From Ligustrum vulgare (Eukaryota > Streptophyta > Magnoliopsida > Lamiales > Oleaceae), in assembly GCA_963555705.1 (NCBI GenBank), contig OY743182.1, positions 56,061,092-56,125,091 of the forward strand: a DNA stretch of 64,000 bases, written 5' to 3'. Below are positions 36,078 to 47,554 of this stretch, piece by piece (positions within the stretch are counted from its first letter, which is position 1; each line of letters opens with the position of its first letter). The notes below the pieces were generated by a model. The model was given only the letters and a program-made list of their open reading frames with translations. It had not been told where the DNA came from and did not search any database. The position numbers and the translations under genes were made by a program.

Positions 36078-36722
36078 AATTAAATATTTGAAATCAAATA
36101 CGATACTTTTTTAGGTTTGAAACTTCGTAATTTTATTACAATGATTATGTTCTATGTAATTATTTATTTAGTATGGTCAATTTTGTAATAGTGAAAATCA
36201 CTTTAAACTATAATTTTCATTTTTATTTACAAAATTCTACAAAAATTTCGACAGAACCTCCCCTGTAAATTGGACTTAGCCAACCTGTGGGAAGAATCAA
36301 AATCCCACAATAAACCAAAATGTTCAACCTTGACATATTCAAAAATCAAATACAACTCCAATCAAACTTCAACATCATCAACTACTCCAAGTTTAATCCA
36401 AAATGCATTCTCAATTCCTAAAAAGTCAAGCTAAGATTTCATAACTTAATATCTCATAATTTCAACTCCAATAATTAAAATATTACAATGTATCTATCTA
36501 CTAACTTAAAATCAACAATATAAATTTAACATAAAATTTATATATATTAAAATTTAATTAACACATTTATATATATTAACATGTAATTAACAAATTTATA
36601 TACATATATTAACATATATACACACTAACAAATATAAATATATACATATTAACATTTAATCAATAAATTTATCCTAACAAATATATATATACACACACAC
36701 TAACAAAGATAGATACACACAC

Positions 36723-36788
<66 letters not shown>

Positions 36789-37060
36789 TTATATATATAC
36801 ACACGCACATATATACGTATCACATACATATACATACACATATACACACATGAGAATCGAAGTGGGTCTTACAATGAAGGAGGCGGCGGGCAGAGGTGGT
36901 GCCGGGCAATGGAGGTGGCGACGGTGGTGGAGGCACGTCGCGGGTGGCGGCTCGGTGGTGGTAGGGGTCGGTGGTGGAGAGTGGAGTAAAAAGAGAGAGA
37001 GACCAAAAGAGAGAGAGAGAGTGAGGCGTGAGAGTGAAGTTATGAATGTTTCGCGGGGAA
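36077..37060 (-). other. CACTA 5' non-coding region with microsatellites
   Basis: AT-rich DNA, a (TA)n-(TG)n compound repeat at 36724-36787, then a GGTGGCGG-rich and GA-rich block (36880-37030). Around 36250-36330 a short stretch resembles array internal sequence near 11105-11150. No gene seen. Confidence 0.6.
36724..36787 (+). repeat. Compound TA/TG microsatellite
   Basis: (AT)n followed by about 22 TG units. Confidence 0.95.
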
Positions 37061-37067
37061 AATATAA

Positions 37068-37282
37068 AGGTTTCTCACGTCGGTTTTGCCGGTCCAACTT
37101 TATGAACCGACGTGAGAACCGACGCCTAAAGTCGGACGGTCCGACTTTAGACGTCGGTTCTTATTTAAAATCGACGCGTATTCCAAAAAAAATTACGAAT
37201 ATGCCACTGTCCTATTTTACACATCGGTTTTTTTGAAAAACTGACGTGTATTCCCCATTTTTTCTACTATTTTGTACTAGTG
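37068..37282 (-). repeat. CACTA subterminal repeats, hairpin and terminal inverted repeat
   Basis: Repeated CGTCGGTT and AACCGACG motifs in both orientations. 37116-37160 folds on itself: GAACCGACG...AAAGTCGGAC pairs with GTCCGACTTT...CGTCGGTTC. The last 16 bases are the CACTA end. Such motifs bind the transposon's own protein in En/Spm elements. Confidence 0.85.
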
Positions 37283-39045
37283 TGACAAATACAACCTGAG
37301 TATGATACATCTGCAGCATCTTGGGTGAACAAATCAATTGATTGCTTTTCCGAAGTGCACGTTTCAAATTGGTTATGGAAATACTTTCTGATTGAACGTG
37401 TTCACTGCCCAAAAGCATTACCAAAGCAAACTCACATACAATGGACTATAAATGTGACCTAAAACATTGTTAGAAAAGAGAGAAACAAATACAAGAAGCA
37501 TAGCATATCATGTAGCCTAAAGATCCAACTGTTATCAAACTGTGAAAGTATTGAGTCAAATAAAATAGAAAAACTACAATTTTCCGCTAAATATGGTATA
37601 ATAGTTAAAATCATTTTTAAGATCAAGCTCAACACAAGAAACGGAAAATCAAATAAGCCAATTGTCCACCAAGAACGAGAAGTGCACAAAATAAGTATAA
37701 TATCCACAAACATTTTTTCTCATACTCTTGGCATAGGTTTCTTTTAGTTTATTTTTCATATTGCAACTCAACCTTAGCCAAATTATAACCCATAAACTAA
37801 AGCACTTCTAAAGTAGCAACTGAGGCATTGAAACAATTGTCATGTCTATAGACTATAAAAAGGTAATATCACTTCCCGTCTAATTCCTTGCAAATTTGAG
37901 TGGTCAATTCTGCTGGTTTTAACCTTGAATAATAAGATGCTAAAAGCCTCGACTTACTGATAGTAATTCAACTATTTTACTGGCTGAAATAGACAGACCA
38001 GTTATTGCCCATCCAGAATGTAGGTTTCCCTTTGTCTTGATAGCATGTGAACCAACATATTCTTGTAGTCCAGCATGAAACAGATTGAGAGCATCTTCTT
38101 GAATCTTGGCAGTCTCATACCTTAATAGACATGACTTCAAAGGAAATATTTTAACTGATTCCGAGTCGAGTCATTCTACTTATATTGTAACATAGAAGAA
38201 ACATGAAAAATGGAAACATAGCAATTAGAAGTTGCAAATATGGATATATATCAGAGGTAAAGACAGAATGAATTCTAAAGGGCATACTAGAACAAGAATT
38301 ATTAGGAAGACGAAAGACCTTGTATGCATTTGCGTTCAGGGTGATTGTATGAGCATTGCGTTTATTCTGCTCCAAATCAGAAAGAAGTTCACTCAGTTCT
38401 TCAAAAAGCTCATTATATAAGCCACTTTTTAACCTGTAATGATAAGACCAGTAAAAGATGGAAAAAGTGAAATGTGTGTGTGTATGTATTCATATAGTGC
38501 AAGTTAAATAAAAATACCATTCAGCAAACTAAAAAAGTTCACTAAAAAATTTTAGGACCATAGTTTTGATAGAAATACTTACAAAAGCACTGGTTTTAAG
38601 TGCCCGAGGTCCAAGAAATGATTTCCCTGAGCCGTGACTCTTAGGAAGTAGGTGACTCAATCTCATCCCAGCTGATACCCCTTGCAGCATTCCATAATCA
38701 AGTGCTGCACAGATAAAAGAATTAGTCCAGAGTTACAGCAGCATGAAATTAAAATGTAGAATTAGCTGAAAGTTTTCTTGCATGAAAAGAAGAAATGCCC
38801 AACTTTTCCTCCGTTTTCTTCAAATTCTAAGATGAACCTAAAACAGAAACAAAATTTCATTAATGTACTTCATTATTGGTCTAGACAAAGATCTTGTCCA
38901 ATAGGAAAGTTACTAATACTACCAATCAACACTTAGACTAAAAGTTACAGATGTTTTTAAAGTAGAAGACCGGAAGTTTTTATTATATTCTCCATTTTCT
39001 TAAGCAAAATCAATAACCACCAGGTAATGTAGTTCAGAAATTAAG

Positions 39046-39542
39046 GTGGCGTTATGTTTGTATTTTATTTTGTATTTTCATTTTCGAAAATGATTTATAT
39101 TTTCTGTTTTTATTTTTATTTTCAAATTTGCAGAAAACGCGTTTGGTTTGTCATTTCTCAAAATTATTTTAGAAAATAAAAAGTTGAAAAACACGTTCTA
39201 TTTTAAATTTTGCACAATACTATTTAAACTATTTTTAATTAAATTGTTTGCAGAATACTACTGCCTCAAACTCAAATTTCCTTTCACAATACACTGAAAA
39301 TATGGTTACCTGCAACACACTAATGTGAGCACTAAGAGTCTATGTTAATACAGCTTGGTCAGGTTCGAGATTTGAAGAAGTTCTGATTTTATTAAAATTC
39401 ATAAAATGCAAGTTCTTCCAAAATCACCGAGTCCATTTATTAAGAAATTTTTTGAAATATAACAACAATTCCCACTTAATTTTTTTTTGTAAAGTCGATA
39501 TTGATTTCAATAAAATTTTATTTTAGGTTTAGTTTCAAGTTA

Positions 39543-39618
<76 letters not shown>

Positions 39619-39854
39619 TTAAAAAAATAAAAAAAATCAATTACAAAATGCGTTTTTCGCGTTTTGAATATTTTTTGTTGAAATAGACTCAAAATACCCA
39701 AAACGAGGTTTTGGACGTTTTGCGTTTTTTGTACAAATATTTTTTTTTGTTTTTCAAAAAGCGTTCTCGAAAATGGTAAAGAGAACGCGTTTTTAGTGTT
39801 TTCGAAAATAAAAATAGAAAATGACCTCAAAACAGTAAAGAGAAATGGGCCTTA
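39046..39854. mobile_element. Possible AT-rich foldback-type element
   Basis: TTAA occurs at both edges (39042 and 39851 areas). Blocks such as ATTTTCATTTTCGAAAATGA on the left recur as reverse complement near 39800 on the right, and GCGTTTT motifs flank a long (TA)n. The terminal inverted repeats are imperfect, so the class is unclear. Confidence 0.4.
39544..39616 (+). repeat. TA microsatellite
   Basis: About 36 TA units. Confidence 0.95.
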
Positions 39855-39900
39855 ATTATTTAAGAAAAAACTCATCTTAGAAACAGCATGATATCATCTA

Positions 39901-40050
39901 GCCCTGTTTGATAGGTATTGAAATTAGATTTATAGTAGATTTTGATAAAAGTTGATGAAATGTGTGGTTCAAAAATTTTGGGCTCATGAAATGTTAGTGA
40001 GAATTTGACTTAGATTAAAATCAAGATTTTAATTCATACCAAACAGGGGC
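39901..40050. mobile_element. 150-bp MITE (possibly Tourist/Harbinger-like)
   Basis: Terminal inverted repeats GCCCTGTTTGATAGGTATTG and (reverse complement of the right end) GCCCCTGTTTGGTATGAATT, flanked by CTA at 39898-39900 and 40051-40053. Non-coding, in an intron of the POLH pseudogene. Confidence 0.7.
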
Positions 40051-40697
40051 CTAATTGATTATAAACAGTAAATTACAGTTATTTTTGTAGTTTTTTCATG
40101 AAAACTTCCAAGCTTCATCAAGATAATACATTGTCAAAAGAAACTCAGATCGGAGGCGCCATGTCAAGAAAAAAATCAATTTTTTTTGTTTATTTCACGG
40201 ATCTCGAGTCGATTGAAGAGTTAAAAATTGGAGGAAAAAAAAGATGTGTGGTTAAAAAGTTGTATTGAAAATTGTAGTGATTATAAATGGTTTATAAACC
40301 ATTTATCCGAACACAGGCTAAGCATCACTAAAATCATTAGAATACTAGTTAACAACCCACTGTTTATGCCATAATGTTCTTGTAGCTTCTCCTCCGAAAA
40401 ATGCAATAGATCCCCTACGGTATTCACACCAGGGACGGAGCCAGGATTTTACTTGAGTGGGGGCCAAAAATTTCGAAAACTGAGATTGTAAAAAAGTTCA
40501 ATAATAAACACAAATACGAATAAAGTTGCTTACAATTGTTCTTTACGCGTTTTCATACTCTGAAAACGCTTTACAAGAGCTTCATTGTCAATTTTCAAAA
40601 ATATCTCTCTCTCAACATAAACAATAAGACGATGCTATATTCCAACCAATCGCCAAAGTCACTAAACCAAGAAGGGTTAAATCTTCTAAATGTTTTT

Positions 40698-40991
40698 TTA
40701 TCCAAACTTTCGTTTTGGAAATGAATGATTCAATAGTTGACAAGGACCTTTCAATAAATATGCTCTTCGAACTTGATCTCTAATCTTAGGAGCATAATTC
40801 GAAATTGGGATTCTTAATTCAGGGTCGGAGGGAAGTTGTGCAACATCAAATTCCTCAATCAAACTTGAGCTCCTATCAACCGTTTTTGAACTTTCTACTC
40901 CTACAAATGTATTTGAAACCTTCTCAACAATATTTGAACTCCCCTCAACAACTTTTTCTTGACGAGGTCTTTTTAATAAATATCTCTCCAT
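40698..40991 (-). pseudogene. Truncated hAT transposase N-terminus (TTF-type zinc finger / ZMYM1-like)
   Basis: 97 codons starting MERYLLKRPRQEKV, with LPSDPELRIPISNYAPKIRD, QVRRAYLLKGPCQ and FPKRKFG, the conserved N-terminal block of plant zinc-finger MYM1-like hAT transposases (usually more than 600 residues). It stops right after the KFG motif; the dimerisation and catalytic regions are missing, so the element cannot move by itself. Confidence 0.85.
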
Positions 40992-41239
40992 AATCTATTA
41001 ATCTAGAATATGACAAATTGACAATACATCCATCAATAATGAATAATCAATTCAAACTTCCAAAGAAATAAATCAAAATCACATAAGTGATAATCAATTC
41101 ATTAAAAGTTAAAACTAACAAGAAAAACATCAAACATGAAACAACTGAACAACTAACAAGAATACAAGATGTAATTGATGTCAAGAAATAATTAAGATCT
41201 CATAATCAATTCATTAAAATTTAAAACTTACATGGTAAT

Positions 41240-41600
41240 TTGATTTGAAATTGGAAAAATTTCACACAACCTACCAACAACCTAGCAATTGCTCTACCTC
41301 CAGCCTCTGAGTCAGTCTCTGATTGGCGACTGGCATTGGCCGACTGGAGTGGGGACAGACAAGTGATACATCGATCGTCGATGTGCGGGTGCGGCAGCCC
41401 CCAGTAGGGCAGGGAAGGACGTATAGCGTGTGGTGCGGTGCAGGGAGCTAGGGGTCGACGGAGGCTAGAACTGAGTCTGGTCGGCGGTTGCAGATGCGCA
41501 GTGCTGGAGCGCTTGAGCGGGGAGTGCTAGGTGATGAGGTGAACTGGTGCGCGGAGGTTGCTCAATTTCGATTTGGATTTGGGAAATGAATTCTCGGTTG
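41240..41600. other. GC-rich 3' section of the hAT derivative
   Basis: Markedly richer in GC than its surroundings, with no supported frame. It may be the 5' region (promoter) of the minus-strand transposase, or filler DNA. Confidence 0.4.
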
Positions 41601-42653
41601 GTAGGTGCCCGGAGCAAATAGGCAGCAAGACTTTGGGCTATACAATTTTTTTAGGGCCAAAATTAATTCATCTGGACGGCCCATTTCAACCCAAAATTTC
41701 TTCAAATGTCAGTGTGGGCCAAGCACCCACCTGGGCCTGAATGAAATACGTCCCTGATTCACACCTAGGTCCACTTGCAGGGAAGTTCCCAGCTTTTCCC
41801 CAATCTGTTTCCCTGCAATAAATATTGCCTCACAACACATTAAGAAAGTACATGAGAAGTTTGTAATAGGAGATAATGTCTTCCACAACAAAAAGTACCA
41901 TAATAGGCAAATTTAGAGTAAGAAGATTTCCTTTCAATGTAAACTGGCATTTTCTTTATAGGTAAAGGTTCAAGTAATGTCTTAACGGAAGAGAAGGGCA
42001 CATTAGTTTGTTGAGCATGTTTATTCATACCACTAGCCAATTTGGCCAGCATCTGCTATAACATATTATTCATATCAAATCATTCAAAGATAAGAGAGAA
42101 CATATTATTTTATTTTTGAAACTAAAATGCCCTACTATGGTAGTTTGATTTGGAAAAAAAAATCACATGACCAAAAAAAAATGAGAAGAAAAATAATCAA
42201 AAGACCATTGCTTTTGGACCTTATTATGAGCTATCCCTGCAGAACATGTGAATTCAGACACATCCAGTACTTGCAATCTAAGTTTGGAAACAATAAGTGC
42301 TCCACAGGCTAATAATTTATCGCAGTTGTATCCTTACATAAGCATCTACTTATTTATGGTATCAACCACATTTGTGGATTTTATTCATAAGATGGCAAGA
42401 ATAAATGCTCATTTATCTTAAAGCAATATAATTACTTAATAATATCCCTATGAAACTACTGGCCTTAAAATCTTGATCATATCATAGCAAAAAAAATGGC
42501 AGATGGTTGAGGAAGATGTTACATTTCTATCTTTTGGGTGGGGCAGAAAAAGGGGTGGGGGGTGTTAACAAGTAAATTAAAGGTCATCTTGTCACTCTTG
42601 AATTGTTGCCTCATCTTACCATAATTTATGTCTTAAAATAACAGATACTTGGG

Positions 42654-42832
42654 AGCTTGTTTGCTCCTATACATTTTTTTTTTTTTCAATTTTTCCTTCA
42701 AATTCAATTTAAACCACATATTTCAATTGGACCACCACTTTTTACACTTTTAAATCGCTTTTCAACCACACATTCTCCAAAAAATCCAAAATTCTCTAAA
42801 ATTTTCGAAAAACTACAAACAGGCACTAAAAG
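42654..42832. mobile_element. Possible small MITE in a POLH intron
   Basis: GAGCTTGTTTGCTCC at the left and ACAAACAGGC at the right are partly complementary, with ACT beside both. AT-rich and non-coding; weak evidence. Confidence 0.3.
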
Positions 42833-43262
42833 TGAAATATCCTACCAAATCTAGCCCCAACACAATGTGACTTAAGAGCTTCTTCATTAATTGATTCCAA
42901 TCTGTTAGGAGGAAGTTCACCCAACATTGTTTTGGCTGATTCAGTAGGGTCAAGATACACTTCATCAATAGAAGCTAGCTCACATCGTCCCTTCCTTGAA
43001 AGGATAGATACAACCTGCAAATCTTCCACCGATATTTAGAAGATATCATACAGTTGAATTATAAAGAACGTTTCTGAAGTCTTTTAACCTCCGAACCAGC
43101 ATTCCGGTACATGCTCAAATCATCTATACCATGAGCAACTGGACTTGGACAAGCTGAATTCCCTACAAAGTTCCTTTACTTCAGAACCTCGCATGAAACT
43201 AGAAATTACACAGCAAATTTCAACACTCACTGGTGAAAGATGGCCCCAAATTTTATGTAAAA

Positions 43263-43946
43263 TGTTGACCACAAAATCTAGTAGGACCTTGGATCAACAC
43301 ATCTCAGCTCCTCCCTCTTGAATACGTGGATCTCGTGCACACTAGGACAAACAATCAGCTTGCAAAGGGGGCCGAGGTGGCTCTCGTTTGCTCTCCGATG
43401 CCTAAGTCAGTACTCATTTCAAGTAAATATAAATTGAGTGCAGGAAATATATAAGTGTGTAAAAGAGAGAAAAGGGAGTGAGATTTTATATATTGAGTTT
43501 CTAACCTTTTTCTTGGAGGCAAGTGTGTTATATTTATAGTTGAAGTTATTTTTCCAAATGACGACACGTGTCATACTTTACACGTTTCTTGCCCCTAGCC
43601 ATTGGAGAGGTAAACCAATTGCTTGGATGTAATCATTGCTACCTACCGTAGGGGAGGGACGCCCATCACATCCCTTATAAAGGTGCTGTCTTATCAAGCC
43701 ACAGTCTACAAGGATGGTCATGTCTCTCTGATATTTCTTCTCGTCCCATCACTGATCCGAGGCACCACATCAGAACATATCAGCTTAGAAAAACCAATTT
43801 AGCCGGGGAGGCTTCAGATGATATTTCACCTCGACGATTTTGGTAACCTGTGAGGCCCTAAGTTCTATTCATAGCTGACGTCCATTGGGTCTCGTGTGGG
43901 CCCCTACAAGTGACTTGTTGGGCTCATTTTGAGCATGGTCGTAACA
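43263..43946 (-). repeat. 3' LTR of the minus-strand Tat element
   Basis: 684 bp, TGTTGACCAC...GTCGTAACA. The part at 43263-43450 is the reverse complement of 52015-52207, with CTCAGCTCCTCCCTCTTGAA, CCACGTGGATC-like and GGGGGCCGAGGTG blocks, so it is the same family as LTR 51524-52207. Confidence 0.85.
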
Positions 43947-44430
43947 TTAGTCCCTCAAATTCGATGTGGTCTTTTATGGGAGGATCATATTTGTCATAGA
44001 CAAGGCGCTATGATTTTGTTTTGGGAATTTCGCATCGAATAACAATCGTCTAATCGTGGATTAACATGAATTCATTAATTTTACCATCATTTTTTTTTAT
44101 TTCTAACGCTTCCTAATTAATCCAAAGTTGGTTGCATACGGACCACCTTGCAATACTCCGAAACTGTAGGGTGTTCAGTGATTTTCAGCGGTACGCGAGC
44201 TCATAGAAATGGGGACCTTTATGTTTATTCCTCCTTTAAGACAAATGTTGGAGTACGCCAGCGTGGCGCATCGCTCATTTGAGTGTTGGACCTCTAATCC
44301 TTACTCATTTCAGGTAATTTCTCTTCCCCTTGCGTGCATATAGTTTTTGATTTTAAACTCTTGAGTGCTTGTTTGAAAATTCCTTTTTTGCATTTTTGTT
44401 CTCCTCTGGGTAAGTTTGGATTTTTGAGAA

Positions 44431-47180
44431 AAAATGGAAAGAGTAGGGGGAACGGGTTCGCAGAAGTTAGTGGCAATGGTGATTCCTATCAGGGGTTTCT
44501 ACCCTTTGTCCTTGTCAGTTTTTAACTCTCTCTTTTAGGGAAAAAGTTAGGTGGAGGAATAGAAAATGCAGTAGTATAATTTATTTGGATGATTCTGATA
44601 GTGAAGAAGAAAAGAACCAACCCTACATGACTCACTTATCTACTAAAGAGGAGGCTTCCCTGCGAGAACTTCGAAGTGAGCGTGATAGAGACCTCAGGAG
44701 AGAAGGGACGGCAGGCTCCTCTTCTGATCCACAAGATTTTGGTTTGGGTGCAAGGGCCCCGTTTAGGGTGTATAGAGAGGAACTAGGGTTATCCGAGGAG
44801 GAAATCGTCCAAGTTGATCACTAGATTGACTATGTAAATAAAGTGTCGGGGTACCACGTAGATCCTGACCCAAACCCGGAGTCATGGGAAAGTAGCGAAA
44901 TAGCATCAGAGATCTGGGGCATTGATTTGGTGGGTGCCCCTTCAAAGTTCAGGATACCAAAAGAGGTTCGACTGGTACACCCTACACCCTCTTGCTGACC
45001 CTACAGTCCCCCGTCAGGCCATGTGGCGATCTGCTATGATGCTTTGTCGTGCGGGATGAGGCTCCCTCTGCATCCTTTATTTAGGGCACTACTCAGAAGC
45101 TACAACTTATGCCCTTATCAGCTGGCCCCGAACTTCTGGACACAAGCGGTTGGTACTTGGCTAGTGTGTCAAGCAGTCAATTCAGACTACCCTATCTCCT
45201 GTATATAATCCACACCTTATACATTTTGAAGAAATCTATCAAGAGGGATTATGATTCGAGGTCGGATGTGAAGGAATGATACTATTTATCTCCCAGGGGC
45301 TCTCACCCCCCATCATCACTAGACACCCTACTTCTATAAAAAAATTGGAGGAACTAGTGGTTTTGGATCGTGGAGGAGTGGAAAAGCTCACTTGTAGACC
45401 CTACTCCTGAGATCGATGTTCCCTGAACTCTTTCCTCTCCGGGTGAGTTTCACTTTTTCAAATATGGGCGCATACCTTATATTTCATATTTTTTGCTCAT
45501 TATATCTAATCGTGTTTTCCTGCTCTGTTTGTTATCCTAGGGTCAACTTTTTCCTGCCTACTTTCTGATGCAGATCTATCAGCGGAGAGACGACTATTTG
45601 CCTTCTGAGGCAATTTCCAAAAAGTCATTCAGCAAAACAAGCTCTTCGTCAAACACGGTCTCATGAGAGGTATGAGTAAGTTGAATTCTTCACCTTGATT
45701 GTTATTTCTAGTTTAGATTTTCGGGGCTAACCTTCCTTCCTCTTTTGTCAGATTCCAAAGATTTCCCCAAAATTTCTTTAAAGGGGCTAATGTCGAAGAA
45801 GATTCCTCCTGCCCTCCGCCACGGGAGTGAAGTGGAAAGGAAGCAGAAGTCAGTGCTTGCTAACTTTCAAGTGGAGGCCATTAAAAAGGTATCCGAGGCA
45901 TCCACTACTCAAATGGAGGGTCCTCTTCCAACTCTTTTGCCACCTCCCACTTTATTTCCAATTGGTCCACATCAGCTAGACTTTGGGGAAGGGGTCGACC
46001 CTAAGAAGGCCCATGCTACAAGAAAGGGGAAAATGTCTAACTGAGGTGGGGCTAAAGGGGAGGAGGGCTCCAAAAAGGTCCTACTTAAGGATTCCCCCTC
46101 CGAAAATACTTCTGAACCGATTTCTGAGGAAGAGCCTGCCCCTTTAAAAAGGCTGAAATGGGGTAAGGGTAGCAGTTCTGCTCCTCCCCCACCATCGGAA
46201 GTGCAAGGGCTGGGGGACGAGCCTTTTGTGTCAATACTCGAGATAGGTTATGACGTGACCCAGGCTGCGACTGAAGAGCTTAAACAAATTAAAGCCAGTG
46301 TCCTTCCCAGGGATGTCACCTTTGATCCTAGCCTGTATGACTCACCCAACTCTCCGCCTGCCAGAGCTGCTTTGGCTATGGAGCAATTTTGGACCGAGAG
46401 ATGGTCCGTCTTTTCCTCTAGCACCCCTCCTGCCTGGAAACTGCATGCGGCCAAAACCATGAACGCTAGGTCCTTAGCTCTTATAGACGAGGTGGAATCC
46501 TCTATGTTGGAAGCACAGCGTAATAAGAAGGATGCTGAGACTGCTCTTCGTCATGCCAACAATATGTTGAAGGAGATTAACGATCTTAAGGATCAATTAT
46601 CCATAGCTCGCAAATCTTCCTCGGATGATAAAGCTCTTACAAAGTACCTTTAGTAGGACAACGAAAAGTTAATGCACGATCTTCATGCCTCTGAGGCTGA
46701 TGTGACAACTTTATGCAAGAAGCTTGATGATTCCAACCACGAGCAATCTATCACTGTTAAAGCTCTAACAGAGGCCAACGCTGCAACGAGTAAGTTAGTC
46801 GCCGAGGTAGCAGAGATTACAGCTAAACTAGAAGGGGAGGTGGAGGCTCGGAAGAAGGCGGAGGAGGATTACGCCTCTTTAGAACGACATATAGAGTCTC
46901 GGGTTAAGGAGGCCTTGGAGCGGACTATCATGGCTAAAGTGGAAGAAGTTGTGGGGACAAGGCATATGAGGCCATGCAAAGGGCTTTTTGAAACATTGGC
47001 GCCAGAATGGATTTGGGGGATGTAAAGGAAGCTTTCCCTACCCTTGACTTGTCCAATATAGAAGTCCTGTATCCGGAGCCCAAGGATTCTGAAGAGAGCG
47101 ACCCTAACACCGATCCTTCTGACTCGGCCCCTGATTTTGCCCGCGATGGCTCTGCCAGAGATCCCCCTTCTGTCCTTTAA
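44431..47180 (+). pseudogene. Antisense extra ORF of the minus-strand Tat element (Transposase_28-like plus coiled coil)
   Basis: Reads in pieces along the plus strand: MERVGGTGSQ at 44431; DSDSEEEKNQPYMTHLS and YREELGLSEEE at 44585-44824; RLPLHPLFRALLRSYNLCP at 45060-45120, the Transposase_28 ('putative gypsy type transposon') pattern; then MSKKIPPALRHGSEVE (45790), LPRDVTFDPSLYDSPNS (46300), and heptad-rich coiled coil to 47025. Stops (TAG at 44822-44824, TAG at 46651-46653) and gaps interrupt it; some gaps may be introns. It is oriented against its element, as extra ORFs of Tat-lineage elements often are. The same gene is at 60825-63507 on the minus strand. Function unknown. Confidence 0.7.
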
Positions 47181-47554
47181 TTTCTTTTCTATTATTTTGT
47201 AATGACATTGTTTATATGAACATCAGATATTCTTCTGTAATGACTTTGCTTATCTGAAAAGGCAGATTTTCGTTTTCGCTTTCGAATCCACTTTTAAATA
47301 TCTTCATTGTTTGCGTGCCTCACCATATTTTTGAATATCTTTATTGTTTGCTTGCATCGCCATATTTTTGAATATATTTATTGTTTACGTGCCTTGGCAT
47401 AACTGACATTCCCTCAGACCTAGGCAGTTTTAACACATTCATGTTAGCTGGTTAGGTCTGATTAATAAGTGTTTGAATTTAGTTACAATATTCCCCGAGT
47501 GTGTATTACTTAATCAACATGCCTGACTGCGAGAACCATTATGTGAGGGGTTTG
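47181..47554 (-). other. Non-coding Tat sequence beyond the extra ORF
   Basis: T-rich, with repeated GAATATCTTTATTGTTTGC-type phrases (47298-47390). No gene seen. It ends where the Tekay-like LTR starts. Confidence 0.5.

Larger units (their letters stand above)
23834..37282 (-). mobile_element. CACTA (En/Spm-type) transposon, right part; left end outside window
   Basis: The right terminus at 37282 reads, on the minus strand, CACTAGTACAAAATAG, the class-defining CACTA end, with repeated ACGTCGGTT subterminal motifs (37078-37250). A Transposase_24 (Ptta/En/Spm)-like gene lies inside on the minus strand. The element is interrupted by the Athila-like retrotransposon (24351-34342) and cut at 23833 by LTR X. 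It was inserted into a POLH exon; the adjacent three bases (TGA, 37283-37285) should be one copy of the 3-bp target duplication. Confidence 0.85.
38434..40356 (-). other. POLH pseudogene intronic DNA with inserted AT-rich repeats
   Basis: Apart from exon 38583-38704 this interval holds only intron sequence and two transposon-like insertions (about 39046-39850 and 39901-40050). No other gene is seen. Confidence 0.6.
40430..41756 (-). mobile_element. hAT transposon (deletion derivative) inside a POLH exon
   Basis: Ends CAGGGACGGAGCC and ATACGTCCCTG are inverted, with 8-bp target duplication ATTCACAC at 40422-40429 and 41757-41764, the hAT-class length. Inside is only the start of a transposase gene. 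It breaks the POLH exon between GVN and TVG. Confidence 0.95.
37283..43198 (-). pseudogene. POLH: DNA polymerase eta (Y-family translesion polymerase) pseudogene, 5' and 3' truncated
   Basis: Polymerase eta copies across UV lesions. Exons, from 5': 43089-43198 (MRGSEVKELC...IQLVQV...NAGSE), 42846-43014 (SRKGRCELASIDEVYLD, the palm motif), 42220-42332 (EFTCSAGIAHNK), 41945-42052 (MLAKLASGMNKHAQQ), 41765-41812 plus 40357-40429 (KLGTSLQVDLGVN / TVGDLLHFSEEKLQEHYG), 38583-38704 (LLPKSHGSGKSF), 38319-38433 (SDLEQNKRNAHTITLNA), 37958-38154 (YETAKIQEDALNLF, ITGLSISASKIVELL) and 37283-37404 (SIRKYFHNQ). Splice sites are mostly kept. Lesions: two apparent 1-bp losses in the first exon, a hAT element inside the fifth, TGA at 38698-38700 plus a frame change near 38655, a frame change near 38415, TGA at 37402-37404, and CACTA insertion at 37282. 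The N-terminal catalytic exons are absent. Confidence 0.9.
43263..47554 (-). mobile_element. Tat-lineage Ty3 retrotransposon, 3' part only (minus strand)
   Basis: A 3' LTR (43263-43946) followed on its right by the antisense extra-ORF region. Pol and gag are absent: the element is cut at about 47554 by the Tekay-like LTR. Its layout mirrors the right part of the plus-strand Tat element at 51524-63917. Confidence 0.75.

Noticed and set aside
36741..37236. 163-codon frame starting in the TG microsatellite
   Set aside because: Its CVCVCV start is microsatellite translation; the rest covers CACTA subterminal repeats.
37212..37424. 70-codon minus-strand frame read as SEHVQSESISITNLKR
   Set aside because: It is the wrong frame of the last visible POLH exon; the neighbouring frame gives SIRKYFHNQ, which fits polymerase eta.
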